From contig JAQGEQ010000146.1 in assembly GCA_034620365.1 (NCBI GenBank), positions 62,001 to 126,000 of the forward strand: a stretch of 64,000 nt of DNA, read 5' to 3'. Shown here one piece after another: positions 1 to 15,568 of this stretch. Under the pieces are notes generated by a model that made no database searches, had not been told where the DNA came from, and worked only from the letters and a program-made list of their open reading frames with translations. The translations under genes were made by a program, and so were the position numbers. Origin of the DNA: Pegea sp. RAD2-039 (lineage: Eukaryota; Chordata; Thaliacea; Salpida; Salpidae). Position 1 is the stretch's first letter. Every line of letters begins with the position of its first letter.

Positions 1-969
1 AATTCATCTTTAATATTCAATTTCTTATATTTATTCTTGTAATTTTGATGTATGCATGTCTATGTTATCTGCTTGAAATACAAATATTTTGGTTATGTGT
101 GTTGAAAATTGTTTAGATCATTCCATTAAATTGAAGTAAATTTCAATCATGATATAGAAATTATCTTTTGTATATATAAAGAAGAAATTGTTTTGAAATT
201 TTCTTTCAATAAGCGTTTAATAAACATAAAAATTTTCATTTTTTAGATATTTACTTTAATATCTTTTTCATTGTCAGGAAAAATTCCACAAATTTATCAT
301 CAATATTTTAGCTTAAAAATTCTTGATTAAAACAAAATATTTTCAAACTTGTGTCTGGTTATCAAATATTTATTTATTCAAATATCATTTAAATTCATTA
401 ATAACTAACTTCATTTTCAGTGATTTAAAAAATGATTTTCTCAATAAAATTTGAAGGACTTTTATCTAATCTTTATCTAAAAAATGTCAGATGAGTCACA
501 CAACAAAGTTTTCTCATAAGCTAGATAGCTGGTTGACAATTTGTTTATATTCAAAAAGCAAATAAAGAAGATTTGAAAATTTATTTGACAAATATTTGAG
601 AAAGTGAAAATAGTTTAAACGCTGAATTAGTCAAAATAAATAAGTTGAAACCCACCTACTGTATCTAAGCTGCTATTTCTAGGTAGAAAGGAACAAAATT
701 TAACTTCATAAAACACAAAGCAATATTTACAGTGATTAAAATATTTGAAAATCGGACGAAATAATGACCAGCAGTTGATGGCTTATACAGATTGCCATAA
801 AAGTATATTTGGCAGAAGTATATTTACAAAATCATAAAAAGAACTGCACGAAAGATATTTTGTGATATTTGATAATCTTATTTCTTTACTAAAAACTCAA
901 ATATATTTGAAAATGATTAAACAAAAAAAAATTTCACAGTTTGAATGCAAAAAAAGATTTTATAAGAAG
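1..969. other. AT-rich left flank, no gene seen
   Basis: Very AT-rich sequence with frequent stops in all frames. I found no exon with plausible splice sites and no RNA gene. It lies downstream of the minus-strand STMND1-like gene and probably holds its 3' UTR and intergenic DNA. Confidence 0.5.
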
Positions 970-2760
970 TTATCTCAGATACAAATCATCTGAATCTTTA
1001 TCTTCTGTTCCGTTAGTGATTGACATACCATCCTCTAAACTACTGAGTTCATCATCAAAGTTTGTTGAGATTCTGTTTGATGAAAGATTGGAAGACGCTT
1101 GTGTCCTTGTTGGAAGATTTGATTGAGGTAAGGGTGGAAGAGATCTTGTATTAATCTTCAAATAAATGATTTAAAATTAAATTAATTGTATTTCGACAAC
1201 AACTCAACTAACCAATCAGAAGCTTTTAAAATTTAATTTTAATTGAAACTTTTTTGAGATAAACTTTTAGAGTCTTTAGAAATCGTAAAAATGTGAATTA
1301 GATTGAGACTTACACTTCCTTCATCAACTTCTTTAGAACGAGCAACATGAGCAGCCAGCTGAGATGCAATCTTACTTTTCGACTTTTCAATCTTATTCTA
1401 AAAACATTTAAAGATTTACTAAAAAGTCTGAAGCAAAGATCTTTCCACTTACTCTACGTTCTTCAGCGGCTTTCATCTTCTCATCCAGTTCTTGTTGAGT
1501 GATTAATCTTTTTCCACTTTTTAAACGCTCAAGACGAGCTGGGGGTCTTTTTATAGGAGCTAAAGGTTGTAATTTCGGATTTGATTCAAGGTTTACTTCA
1601 AATGCTGCTCCACCAGAATGGACTTTTCCTCCTTCAGAAAATTACTAAATGTAATTTAAACCTAATTTGCATATTTCGCAAACCTTGTATTAAGCCTTCA
1701 GCTTGTAATTCTTCTAAAATTGTTTTTGATTTCATTCGGTTATAAGATGTCTTAGTGTTAGGAGCTAGAAGATGAAATAGATTACAAGAGTTATTCAGCA
1801 GCTACTTTGTTCGCTTTTTTGGTATTTGAACAATTTAGTTTTAAGAAATAAATATTCTTTGAATTTTATAGATTAAAAAATGGAATTAAACTTGTTGATA
1901 TTAAAATAAACAGTTGTCAAAACAAATTCTGTTTATCAACTTGTAAAAACTTGTTCTGAAATCAAGTGCTAGCATGTGAAGATAGAAAACTCTTTAAATA
2001 CTTAGTGGGGGTCATTTTGTGGTTTTGTTGTAAACAAATTAAAAATATTTCGATGAAAATGTCTTACCCAAAAGCTCATTGCTTCGGACCATGTTCGGAT
2101 CAGAATAATTGGTATAATCCTGAAAAAATATTTGTAAGTTTCTGAATCAAACTTTTGTAAAAAAATTATGTTAAAAGCAACAAAAATCTAATTTTTGAAA
2201 TTAAAAACAAATTATTTGAGAATAAAAACGAATAATTAAATTTATTTTTTATAAAACCAAAAGTGAAAAAGCCTTAATTTATCAAACTAAAATTAATAAA
2301 AGATTTTTTTTTATGAACTATTTACAGTTAATATAAAATTTAATAAAAATTTAATTTAATTATCTGGATTTTGCAAAAAATTTAGACAGTATCTCTCAAT
2401 GACGAATCTAGAATTTTCAACTTAATTAAAATTAGAAGTAGATTTCACCATTTCTTGGATACCGCTATCTCTACTTTTAGCAGAAGTTGTTTTTGTATGT
2501 TCTAAGTCATCATCTAAAGAAATCCTTCTCGTCTTTTTTGATGACTTTTTTGTCTTCTAAAATTAAATTTAAACTTTAATGTAATTACAAATTACGATTT
2601 TTTAGAAAACATTTTGATTTAATCAAATTACGTTGCTTCATTAAAAGAACTAAAGTTATAATAATAAAATTTTCTAATTTTAAATTAAATTTTTGCTAAC
2701 TAATGTTCCATTTTCGATTTCAATTTCTTCAACAGCTGTCTTAGACGCGGAACACCCCAT
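970..2760 (-). CDS. STMND1: Stathmin domain-containing protein 1-like (STMND1)
   Basis: Seven exons: 2760-2701, 2556-2449, 2119-2068, 1764-1684, 1631-1453, 1397-1314 and 1155-970; 750 nt, 249 aa, all phases consistent. The protein starts MGCSASK, an N-myristoylation/palmitoylation signal like the MGC start of vertebrate STMND1. Residues KTILEELQAEGLIQ match the KSSDILEELIVQGIIQ region of human STMND1. Later RPPARLERLKSGKR and ELDEKMKAAEERR match its stathmin-like segment, and the end DDLYLR parallels its acidic tail. Family knowledge: stathmin domains bind tubulin, so a membrane-tethered tubulin-binding role is inferred, not shown. The start is the first ATG and encodes the acylation motif. 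The exon 7 acceptor (TTTGAAG) is the weakest junction. No neighbour suggests an operon. Confidence 0.82.
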
Positions 2761-5376
2761 AATTTGAGATTACACCAAAATAATTCTTTAAAAATTTTCA
2801 ATTAAAACAAAATAGTTAATTTATTGATGGTTATTTTTACTAATAATTTCAATTTAATTTTTTTACATTAGCAATATTTTGTAGATTGATTTGAGTGGTT
2901 TTTTATAAATAATAACTAATTTTATAAATATAATCTTTTATTAAGTTTCAATAATTTCATTACGAAATAAACTAAAATATTTTTGTAACAAATTATTTTG
3001 TTAGCAAAAAAAAAAGTTTATAAAAACGTTTTTTAACTACAAAACTTTAATTTTCAAAAAACTTTGTTGATAAATAACTAATTAATTATTAAAAAAATAA
3101 CTAAATAATTAATTTAAAACATTTTTATAACCTAATTAGATACAACGCAAATATAATAATTTCAAATAAGCATGATTAATTAAAGAGCATATAACTTTTC
3201 ATAAAAACTAAAAAAATATTTAATTAAAATTTATTAAAATCTGAAATATTTTAATTATAGACATTAAACGAAAACTTTTCTTAACTAAACGTTTGAATGA
3301 CAAACTACTGACTTTAAATAATTTTCTGTCACAGCATCTTGGTAGTCAAGGCGTCACTAAGGCCTTTTTAAATAACTAATGAAGCATGAAAAACCACAAG
3401 TAGGATGGAGAAGATATGTTTAAGATATCTTAAAAAGAGAAGTAATAAAAGGTTTATTGATTTCCGGCAGAAAAGCCTATTTATGATAATAATGGTGTGA
3501 ATAAGAACAACAAATGAATTGATGTCTTATTATTAAAACTAATTTTTAAAAGAATTATTTGTTCAATAATGTTTTAGGAGTTTTTGGTTGATTTTTAATA
3601 ATGAATTAAACTTTTATATTTTAAAAGTTAAAAGTGATTGTTTTAAATTATATAATGACATAAACTTAAACTATTTTGCAAAAACGGATTAATGTTGCAA
3701 AGTTTTAGTTTTATAAATTATAAAATTTGTAATTTTTCCCAATTCAAGTTATAAGAAAACTAAGTTTTCAAAATTAAAATTAATACAAAAAATTATTTTG
3801 ACGGAGTAGGTTACAGATACTTTTTTTTTTATAAACTTTGAGTATTAATTTGTCTTTCAACTTTACCTTTGCGCGAATCTGATTGACAAAAGTATCTATT
3901 CGAGAAACATCTATTTTGGTGATCACCAAAGCTGTATGTTTCGTGTTTAATTTAAACTTTCTGAATAAAATAAACTATCTTGTTCTTAAAAATTGAAACT
4001 TGAAATTTTTTGTGTGAATTTACTAAGAGAAATGATAAAGTTAGTTTTTAGCCAGAAAACTTTACTGAGAAAGAAAATATTGTTTTATTATAGAAACTTA
4101 CTAATATAGCAGCTTAATAAGTAAAAAAAAGTTGAAAGTTTCTCTTTTATTTTTGAGATAATTTTTTGAATAGAATTAAGTTAATTTATTCCGATATATT
4201 AAATATTTTTTGTAGTTAAATAATTTGATTTTAGAGAAGTCAGAAATTTTCTAAAAAGATCTTCGAAAAGAAACCCAAAATTTATTTGTGAATAATTTTT
4301 TTTTTTTTTTGGTACTTTCTAGCTGTTTAATAAAAAGTTTTCTGCTTATATAATGTTCTATATTTCTTCCATTTCCTAAGCAATCTATTACATAAACAAA
4401 TTATAAACTGTTTTAAGTAAATATAACTAAAAAAATTAATTTTGTACAATAAATCTATATTTCTGCTACTTTTGCATTTTGCCTTAACTGTAAATATTAT
4501 TCATAATTTTCAATTCTTTCTCAAGAAAGCTTTTTCTCATATAAAAAACTGACTATTTATTGATATGGTTAAATCAGAAGAAAAGTTATAAGCTGGTGGA
4601 AGCTTAAAACAAGAAGCTTATCTTTCTAGTCTTTCTAGCTTATGTTTGTTTAAAATTAAGTTTATAAGAAAATAATAAAATCATTAAAAAAAACGATAAG
4701 CTTATATATAAAAGTAAATTATAATACTATTACGGATCATAATTTTTGCATCTTTAAGACAAATTTTTGTGATAGAAATTCAATTCTATTAATTAATTTT
4801 GAGCTTTGTAAGTACATCTGTTAAATAATCGAAAATATTAGAAAATGACATTTTAATAATTATTTAGTTTTTAGTTCGGGGAATTTTTTTCTTATATTTA
4901 GCAACTTGTACCTAAAATAGAGATCTGATATACTGCTAATAAATTTTAATATTATCTAAAATATTTTAGTAAATATTTTTTAATATTAATTACTGATTTA
5001 ACTGCGGCCGTTTGTAAATAGTTAAAAATTAAATATACTTAAAATTTAAGCTTATTTTAGTACAGGTAGTTATTAATAATTTTTTTATATGAAACATTTA
5101 AACTTTATTTTGTTTGATTTATTGAACCTTTACAAATTATTCGTATTAAATTCTATAAATATTTATTCAATAGATTTTTATACTTTTTAAAATGATATAA
5201 AATAATAAATTTGTTAATTTACTTTTAAAATATTTTATTTTATATAGTTTATATCTAATAAAAAGTTTATTAATTACAAATTTTTATTTAGAAATTTCTG
5301 TTTTCTCCAAATTTTTTCATCTTTTATATCATCTAAAATTTGTTCTTTAGCTCATTAGAAATTGTTTTGTATAAAA
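2761..5376. other. AT-rich intergenic region
   Basis: About 2.6 kb between the divergent STMND1-like and kanadaptin genes, full of A/T runs. It should contain both promoters. I see no CpG-rich island, no TGACGTCA motif and no further coding exon. A short less AT-rich patch at about 3330-3430 has no recognisable identity. Confidence 0.5.
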
Positions 5377-8300
5377 ATGAGTGAAGCAAACCCTGAGCTC
5401 GATTCTAAAGATTCTGAGCTTGATTTAAAGGATTCTGAATTTGATTCTAAAGATTCTGAAGTCTATTTAAAGGATCCTGAAGTTGATTCTAAAGATCCTG
5501 AAATTGATTCTAAAGATTCTGAAGTTGATTCTAAAGCTTCAGTTTCTCTAAATGAAGCTTTTAAGGCTCCTATAATTCCAAAAATAATTTCATCCAAAAA
5601 ACTTGTTGCTCTTAATCCTGATAATGAAGCTCCTAAGACATTAGAAAAAAATAAATTGATTTATACATCAAAATTAAGAGCAATTCCAGCTTCTATTTAC
5701 AAACCATATCAACCAAAAATTGTGTCAAAAAATGTTAAAAAAGAACAAAAAAATTATGAAAATGGCCAAACAGAAAATAAAAGATCAGAATCTTCTGAAT
5801 CAACGGATTCAAAAGAAGATGAACAATCTAATAGGAAGAAGAGTGCTCCTCTTAAATTGAATTATGATGCTCCAAGCTGGAGTAAGATTGCTGAGAAATG
5901 TGAAGAAGAGAAATCTTATTATTTGGAAGTTTTAAAAGATGGAGCTATTATAGATCAACTAAAACTTGTTGATAAATGTTTTGTAGTCTTTGGAAGATTA
6001 AGGACTTGTGATTTTGTTCTGGATCATCCTTCAGTGTCAAGGTCTTATAAAATTTAAATATTTATAAATTCAAATTTTCAATGCATCTGTAGATGACAGA
6101 TTAAACAGCTCTTAAAGCAAAAAAAAATATTAAAAGTTAGAAAATATTGTAAATAGTTTAAATTATATCATAATTATATTATTTATTACTTATTTGTGAG
6201 AATATGTGTGTTAGCTCTTTTCAGGCACCTTCCTTCACGTTTATTGTAACTTAAATATTTTTTAAATATAATTTTTAAAGAGGTTATAGGTTTTGTTTTA
6301 GTTATTTTGTTAACAAGTGAAATATGAATTTACTTTCTTCAAGTATTATTTAGTTTTATATTTATAAGCAATGTTCTTTTTTAACATTATTTTTTCATCA
6401 TTAACAGCTCTTTTAGTTTTTAAACAATCTAATTTCATGAAAAGTATCACTTTAATATAAATTGAATAAAGTAGAAATTTCCTTTAAAGTGATTGATTAT
6501 CTGTTGATTCAATTTTTTATTTTTAGAAATCATTGTGTACTTCAATATGGATCACCTAATGAGTCTGATCAAGTGGAACTACAAAAAGATGGAAGTTCTG
6601 GTTGGTACTTGTACGACCTCAAAAGTACACATGGTAGTTATGTAAACAAGGCTAAAGTGAAAGCACAAACATACTACCGGATAAAAGTAGGACATATGAT
6701 TAAGTTCGGGACCAGCTCACGTATTTACATTCTACAAGTAAGTCTGTCACAAAATCTTCCTGTTTTTAATTGATTTAATTAGGGTCCTGATGAAGATCAG
6801 GAAGAAGAAGCAAAAGAGACTGTCACTGAATTACAAGAGAAAGCCAGGTTTTTGGTAGAAGTGTGTTTATGTGTTAGATAAAAAAGATCTTTCAGAGCAA
6901 GAAAGCTACAAAGAGAAGCTCTCATTCGGAAGATGATGGGAGAGGACAGTAGTAGTGATGAAGATGAAAAGATCACTCCTAAAAAAGAGGATAAAATGAA
7001 AGAGTCTTCTGGTATCAGTTGGGGAATGCGTAAGTCTTGATGAAGATTTGAAAGACTCTAAAAAAGTGTTTTTTAGTTGAAGATGCTGTTAATGATGATG
7101 AAGATGATAGTAGTGATGAAGAGAAAGTCACAGATAAAGATCTTTTAGCTCATTTAGATAAAGATCGGTTTTATAATAAAGATCCTCATAAAGCTTTGAA
7201 ACACTTTCACGATAAAGAAGGTCTTTGCCGACTTCAACTAAAAATTTAAACTAATTCAATTGAACCAAAGGAATTGAAATCAATTTTACATGTACTGAAA
7301 GACGACCAGGGCAGTGGTTAACGAGGTTAGAGCTTCCAATCACAAACTCAAATGGAAAACCAGTCGTAGCAGAAGCGACTGTGACAGGAAAGCGTTCTCA
7401 ATCGATGTATGAATGTGCACTAGAGGCTTGCCAGTTGTTAGATAAACACGGCATGTTTAATCGAGAAGGTTTGTTACAATTTTCTTGTCAATCAAACATT
7501 TAAATTGGTGATTAGAGAGCACAAAAAGAAAGAAGAAAGAATGGGAGAAGGAAGACTTCTATGATAGTGATGAAGATGGGTATTTGGATCGTACTGGAGA
7601 TCTTGATGTGAAGAGAAGGAACAGAGCTCTTCGTTTTGGGAAGAAGTTTTTACAAGAAAAAGCTGAGACATATGATTCGTTGGTGAGTGGATGTTGTTGA
7701 TGATTGAAAGATCTTTCATCAATCACATCTTCAGACTTCAAAGATCAAACTTCATGAAGCAGAGATCAGTGAGATTGAATTGAAGTTAGAAAAAGATCGA
7801 AAAGGTGAAGATGAGGATACTTCTGCTCAATTATAACTATTTGTGTCTTTAGTAACTAAAGTAGAGGAAGATTCTGAAGACTCTTTACAAGTTTTCATGA
7901 GAAATATCAAAGAAGGAAGAACTTTGGATTCCAACACGAGATCGAAGCTGAAAATCCGACTTCTATCGCTCCGGAAATCTTTACTTCGACTCAGCGAACT
8001 TCAGCAAGTTGCCAAGCCAACCAACATGCCCGCTCTTAAGTCAGTTGTTTAAAACAAGGTCCCAACTAACTCTTCTTCATTTGAAAGATCTGACTCCAAG
8101 AAAATGTCTTTGATGAGCCGGATGTTGCAGAATAGAAGACTTCAAGCCTTTCAGAACAAAGTCGGTGTGTCTTCAAGATGTAAGATGATAGAATTATTTA
8201 TCAACAGAAACCGAATCCTCCAAAACAATCTTCCTCGAATGAGATTGAAGAAGAGGAGGAAGAGGATGAAGATCAGCTCTCTGATCTTTCTAGATCTGTA

Positions 8301-8877
8301 AAAGATGAAGAAGCTAAAGATCTTCTGAAGAGTCAAGATCAGTTTAAAGAACCTGCCCAGCCTGAGGAGAGAATTAAAAAAGATCAGACTCTGAAAGAAG
8401 ATCAAAAAAAGGAAGATCAGAAGAAGGAAGATAAGGAGGAGGAAGATCAGGTTCACAAAGATCCAAAAGAGGAAGATCGGAAGCAACCAAATTTGCGAAT
8501 AGGTCCGACTATATCAGATGAACTAAAACGGAAGTTAGCGGATGTGAGCGTCACGGGTGAGTGAACATCTTCACGGGTCAGTGAACACATCGAGATTTTA
8601 TTTGTTGATAGAAACTGATTCAGTTGAAAGTCAGAAGCGGAAAAGAAAAAGAATCAAAAATAAAAAAGTAAGAATCAGGATTTTTATGAAGTGATTCAAA
8701 TTGTTGAATCTGTTTTTAGTTGGTTGATCTCAATGAACCGGACAGTGAGCTGTTTGCTGGTTGGATGCCACCTGATTGTAAGTTTCTTTCTACTTCTCGT
8801 TCCTTGTTTCGATTGGTTTGTTTCTAGCTCAATGTGGAGATGGAAAAACGAAATTAAATGAAAAATTTGGATATTAA
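5377..8877 (+). CDS. SLC4A1AP: Kanadaptin (SLC4A1-adaptor protein)
   Basis: Fourteen exons: 5377-6041, 6527-6737, 6783-6847, 6896-7029, 7077-7220, 7271-7468, 7516-7682, 7735-7804, 7853-8039, 8088-8160, 8208-8556, 8612-8667, 8720-8777 and 8828-8877; 2427 nt, 808 aa (human protein about 796 aa). The N-terminus is an acidic D/S/K repeat (about residues 7-60). An FHA domain follows across exons 1-2, with VFGRLRTCDFVLDHPSVSR and DLKSTHGSYVN carrying the usual Gly-Arg, Ser-Arg and Thr-His-Gly residues. Family-diagnostic segments are KDPHKALKHFHDKEG, DFYDSDEDGYLDRTGDLD and the C-terminus CGDGKTKLNEKFGY. Exon 11 encodes an E/K/D-rich region. The protein is nuclear/cytoplasmic and linked in the literature to phosphopeptide recognition and RNA processing; the precise role is uncertain. 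Introns 2-13 are 45-55 nt; intron 1 (485 nt) contains a LINE tail. The start is the first ATG of the reading frame. Confidence 0.95.
6189..6252 (+). repeat. 3'-end fragment of the local LINE family
   Basis: The stretch with gagaatatgtgtgttagc, then gctcttttcaggcacc, then ttccttcacgtttattgta resembles the 3' UTR ends at about 39561-39620 and 40775-40850, downstream of a retrotransposon reverse-transcriptase fragment. It lies in the only long intron of SLC4A1AP and looks like a heavily 5'-truncated insertion. No target-site duplication was established. Confidence 0.65.
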
Positions 8878-8918
8878 AATGAAGCTGATGAAGAAATTTT
8901 TCTATTCGAAAATTTCGT

Positions 8919-8953
8919 AATAAAATTAAAAAAACTATTTGATGAAATTTATT
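8919..8953. terminator. Convergent poly(A) signals of SLC4A1AP and NIF3L1
   Basis: AATAAA occurs on the plus strand at 8919-8924, 42 nt after the kanadaptin stop. It occurs on the minus strand at 8948-8953, 43 nt after the NIF3L1 stop. Only 118 bp separate the two stop codons, so the two transcripts probably overlap at their 3' ends. Confidence 0.55.
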
Positions 8954-8995
8954 TAATTGCAAAGCCACCATAAAATGATTTAAAGACGAATCACA

Positions 8996-10015
8996 TCACA
9001 TAATAGTCAAAGGATCTTTATCAGCTTCAGACACAAATATCTCCAAGATAGGATTATCCAGTTGATCATCAAGATCCTTTTTCAATTGATGAAGATAACC
9101 TCTTTCTGAATTACTATGTTCACAAAGAACTACAGAAATTCCTGAAGATGTAGCAGCTAGTACTTCATGATGAGACATCTCACCAGTTAAATATAAATCA
9201 CAATCAACATCAGCTAGAATAGAATGACCAGATCCCGCACATAAGGCGACTGTTTTAATTGGGTCATCAATAGATCTATTTTCAGCAACAGCAACTCTTA
9301 AATGAGGTATTTGAATATGAGATTTGATCTTTTCAACAAGACTTCTTAGACTGGTGTTTTTTTCTAACAAACAAATTCTTCCCATTCCATCTTCCTTCTC
9401 TTCATCTGCTGAGCAAGAAATTTGAAACTCATATACATCTGTAAACTCATCACTGATTTGTTTCAGAAATTGTGAAATAGATTCGGTGGTGACTTTGACT
9501 GAACATCTTTCTTCTTCAACATCATATGAAGAAATTTGTTGATTAAATCGACAAAAACTTTCTTTGCTTTCTTTACTTAAATTATTTACAATAATTTCAA
9601 ACTCAACAACTTTTTTACTAAAAACAGAAGGTTTTATCGGATAGCAAAATTTTAAAAGACCTAACGATTTAGCAAGCCAGTCATTGACTCCACCTTGAAC
9701 CGCATCACAGCATGTATGTGGAGAGTAAATAGCGATTCGATTCTCTATCGCGCGAGTAATTATTCGTTGTTTAGGATTTTCCCAAACTAGTTGTTTAAGA
9801 GGTCGAAATATAGGAGGGTGATAAGATATAATCAATCCAACATTTTTATGTTCTGCTTCCTTCATCACGGTCTCAGTGAGATCATTTGTCAGAAGGATTT
9901 TGGTGATTGTATGGGGAGGGGAGGGCTCCACTAATAATCCAACATTATCCCATTTTTCTGCCAATTTTAATGGGGCAATATTTTGAAGGGTTTTTGTAAT
10001 ACTTTTTAAATTCAT
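8996..10015 (-). CDS. NIF3L1: NIF3-like protein 1 (DUF34/NIF3 family)
   Basis: One uninterrupted exon of 339 aa. Family hallmarks: KLAEKWDNVGLLVE near residue 20; the metal-site region LIISYHPPIFRPLK (about 61-74, His66); a second ligand region around IYSPHTCCDAVQGGVNDWLA; and the C-terminal half CAGSGHSIL, DLYLTGEMSHHE and CEHSNSERGYL. The NIF3/DUF34 fold binds two metal ions and is found from bacteria to humans; the reaction is not firmly established. The vertebrate protein is reported to be cytoplasmic and mitochondrial and to bind transcriptional regulators. The start ATG fits the family N-terminus. It is intronless, unlike most neighbours, as is the next gene upstream. The 3' end converges with SLC4A1AP. 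Confidence 0.95.
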   Translation of the reverse strand: MNLKSITKTLQNIAPLKLAEKWDNVGLLVEPSPPHTITKILLTNDLTETVMKEAEHKNVGLIISYHPPIFRPLKQLVWENPKQRIITRAIENRIAIYSPHTCCDAVQGGVNDWLAKSLGLLKFCYPIKPSVFSKKVVEFEIIVNNLSKESKESFCRFNQQISSYDVEEERCSVKVTTESISQFLKQISDEFTDVYEFQISCSADEEKEDGMGRICLLEKNTSLRSLVEKIKSHIQIPHLRVAVAENRSIDDPIKTVALCAGSGHSILADVDCDLYLTGEMSHHEVLAATSSGISVVLCEHSNSERGYLHQLKKDLDDQLDNPILEIFVSEADKDPLTIM

Positions 10016-10311
10016 TTTGATTTTAAATCAATCTACAAAAAAAAGCAAAAATTTATTTGAAAATTACTTCTATGAACATTTTCGGATATTTTTAGAGGTT
10101 GTTGTGACATTGAAATGCAAATTTTTTATATACAAATTTATATGAAAGCTCAAAAAATATCATCACAGCTTTACAAAAAAGAATCTTTAAAATCTAAAAG
10201 CAAATAAAATGAACTGATGACAAAGTTAGTTGAAAACAGTGAAAAAAAAAAGAAGTTTTTCGACAAAGAAACTTAAACTTGAAGAAGACATACTGAAATT
10301 GAATTTCTAAT

Positions 10312-13617
<3,306 letters not shown>

Positions 13618-15568
13618 TTACATCAAATTTGGTCTATGTTTTCGATTGGGCGAAATGTTTATAATAGAATCGAAAAGTTTATTTCGAGGTCTTGTAACTT
13701 GATAAATGCGAAGTTTCAGAAGCCGAAGATAATCAAAAGCAGATCTCAGAGGACGCTTCCCATTCTTGTAGCAATCACTAGTATCACGCCAAGGAGGGTC
13801 TTCAGATGTAAAATGAGGAAAATGCTCAAATATAATATTTAAATCAAATCTTGTGAAAAGTCTTTCAGAGTCATAACATGAAATTGTGTTTGGAAAAATA
13901 ACAAAAGTTTCAGAGCTTTGCAAAGCCAGCCTGACTTGCAGTTCAAATAAGTGATAGGGTTGTCCTGATAAATCAATAATATTCACTCTACATGTCCTTA
14001 TATTAGAAGGGGAATCCACAAGATCAGAGAGACTAGCAAGGTGTCTAGGAGGCATATATGTCCGGTAGTAGATGAAGGTTAAGTTACAATTAGAAGCTTC
14101 TTTCCCACGGTACCAGCTACTTTCATGGTCTTGTATGATATTGTGAATATAATCAAGTGATGGAATAACTCCGCCTTGATGAATGATCCCAAAAGCAAAA
14201 AAGAAGATTATATTAAATGATGTCCAGATGAATAAGAAGGATTTGTGTTCTGTGATATCTTCAAAGCTTGTAGCAGTTAAAACTACTAAAGGTACAATTA
14301 AAGGTAGAATATAACGAGGTTCTTGATGAGGGAGCAGTGAAAGTATGACAAGTGGTAACAGAAAAGAGATTACTAAGATAGATGAAGAAGATTTGAAACT
14401 TAAATATTGTTCCATTTTCTGCCACGTTAAACGCGGGCATTGAAAAAAGAGAACTAAAACTAAAGGGCCAAATAATAGAGGAATATTTGCCAGAGAATGG
14501 GTATAAAAGGGGTGTAGACCATGTGCTTGGAGTTTTGAGATATTAGTGTTATAAAGAATGTTATTAAATGGAGTGAAAGTAGCTTTCTTTATCCAAGAAA
14601 AAAGTTTACTTTTTATTGTAGAGTTGTTAGGAGTTAAAAGTTTTATGAAATGAACTGGATTATGATATGCTGTGTCTATTAGAATAAAAATAATCGCCCA
14701 GAAAAAAGAATAAGTAATCAGCTGAAAAGTTTTATGAAATAATCTTGTGGTTGATGAAAATTGAGTGATGTTATCTTTTAACAACCATAGGAGAACTGGA
14801 AAAAATGCAAATGCAGCAAAAGATGGTCGAATAAAGAAACCAATAATCACCAAAAAAGAAATATAAAAACTATCTTTCAAACTATAATCAGAATCTTTTT
14901 TATTAACAGGTAAAGTAAAATATAATAGAACTACAAAAAGTAGTGTTTCTGTGGAGTTAGAGAAAGTTCTTGTATGATAAACCCAGGTTGTATAAGATGT
15001 ACTAAACAAAATCATTGCAACCAAACCATAATTAGAATTTCGAAAAGCTCGTAAAGAAAGTTTATAAATAAAAAAATCAATTAATAAACTTTTTAAGGTC
15101 ATCCAAATTCTTGGAATTATTAAAATGTTAAATGGTGTGATGAATTTTTTCAAATCAAAATTATCATTTAAACAAATGAACAACTTGAATGGAATTCCAG
15201 AAGACAAAAATGGGAAAATAATAGATCTAAAATGTTGTGTGGGTTGCCATTCCCAAGTCAGATGATGTTTAACACCAAGAATATCTCCTAAAAAATTTCA
15301 GTATATTACAACACTTAATAAAAATATAATATTTTTCTATAAAAAAGACTTTCTTAAAACATTTTTAAAAAATAAATTTTACTTTAAACAATTTTTTTAT
15401 AATTAAAAAGTTAGAAATCAATTTTAAAGAGTCATTACCTGCCATAACTTCAGAAGATTGGAAAAATTCATCTGGAAATATATATCCTGTTTGAGGTAAT
15501 AAACAAAGCATGAACCTCAACAACACCAAGTTCAACCAAAAAACTTTCAGCATAAATAAAGCAGACAT
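13618..15568 (-). CDS. PIGZ: GPI mannosyltransferase 4 (PIG-Z / Smp3, GT22)
   Basis: Two exons, 15568-15439 and 15287-13618; 1800 nt, 599 aa (human PIGZ about 579 aa). The joined start reads [20 protein letters not shown], then [15 protein letters not shown], the family N-terminal signature with the acidic DE pair expected at the luminal active site. Further on [10 protein letters not shown] matches the conserved HTRTFSNT segment, followed by many hydrophobic transmembrane stretches. The enzyme is an ER-membrane dolichol-phosphate-mannose-dependent transferase that adds the fourth mannose to GPI-anchor precursors. PIGB is the nearest alternative, but the N-terminal signature favours PIGZ. The exon junction is supported by GTAATG donor, TTTTTTAG acceptor and matching phase. 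Start chosen at the first ATG; Met6 is possible. Confidence 0.9.

Noticed and set aside
8151-8486. 111-codon minus-strand ORF rich in Leu, Phe and Ile
   Set aside because: It is the antisense of the Glu/Lys/Asp-rich exon 11 of kanadaptin; hydrophobic composition follows from the complement of GAA/GAT/AAG codons.
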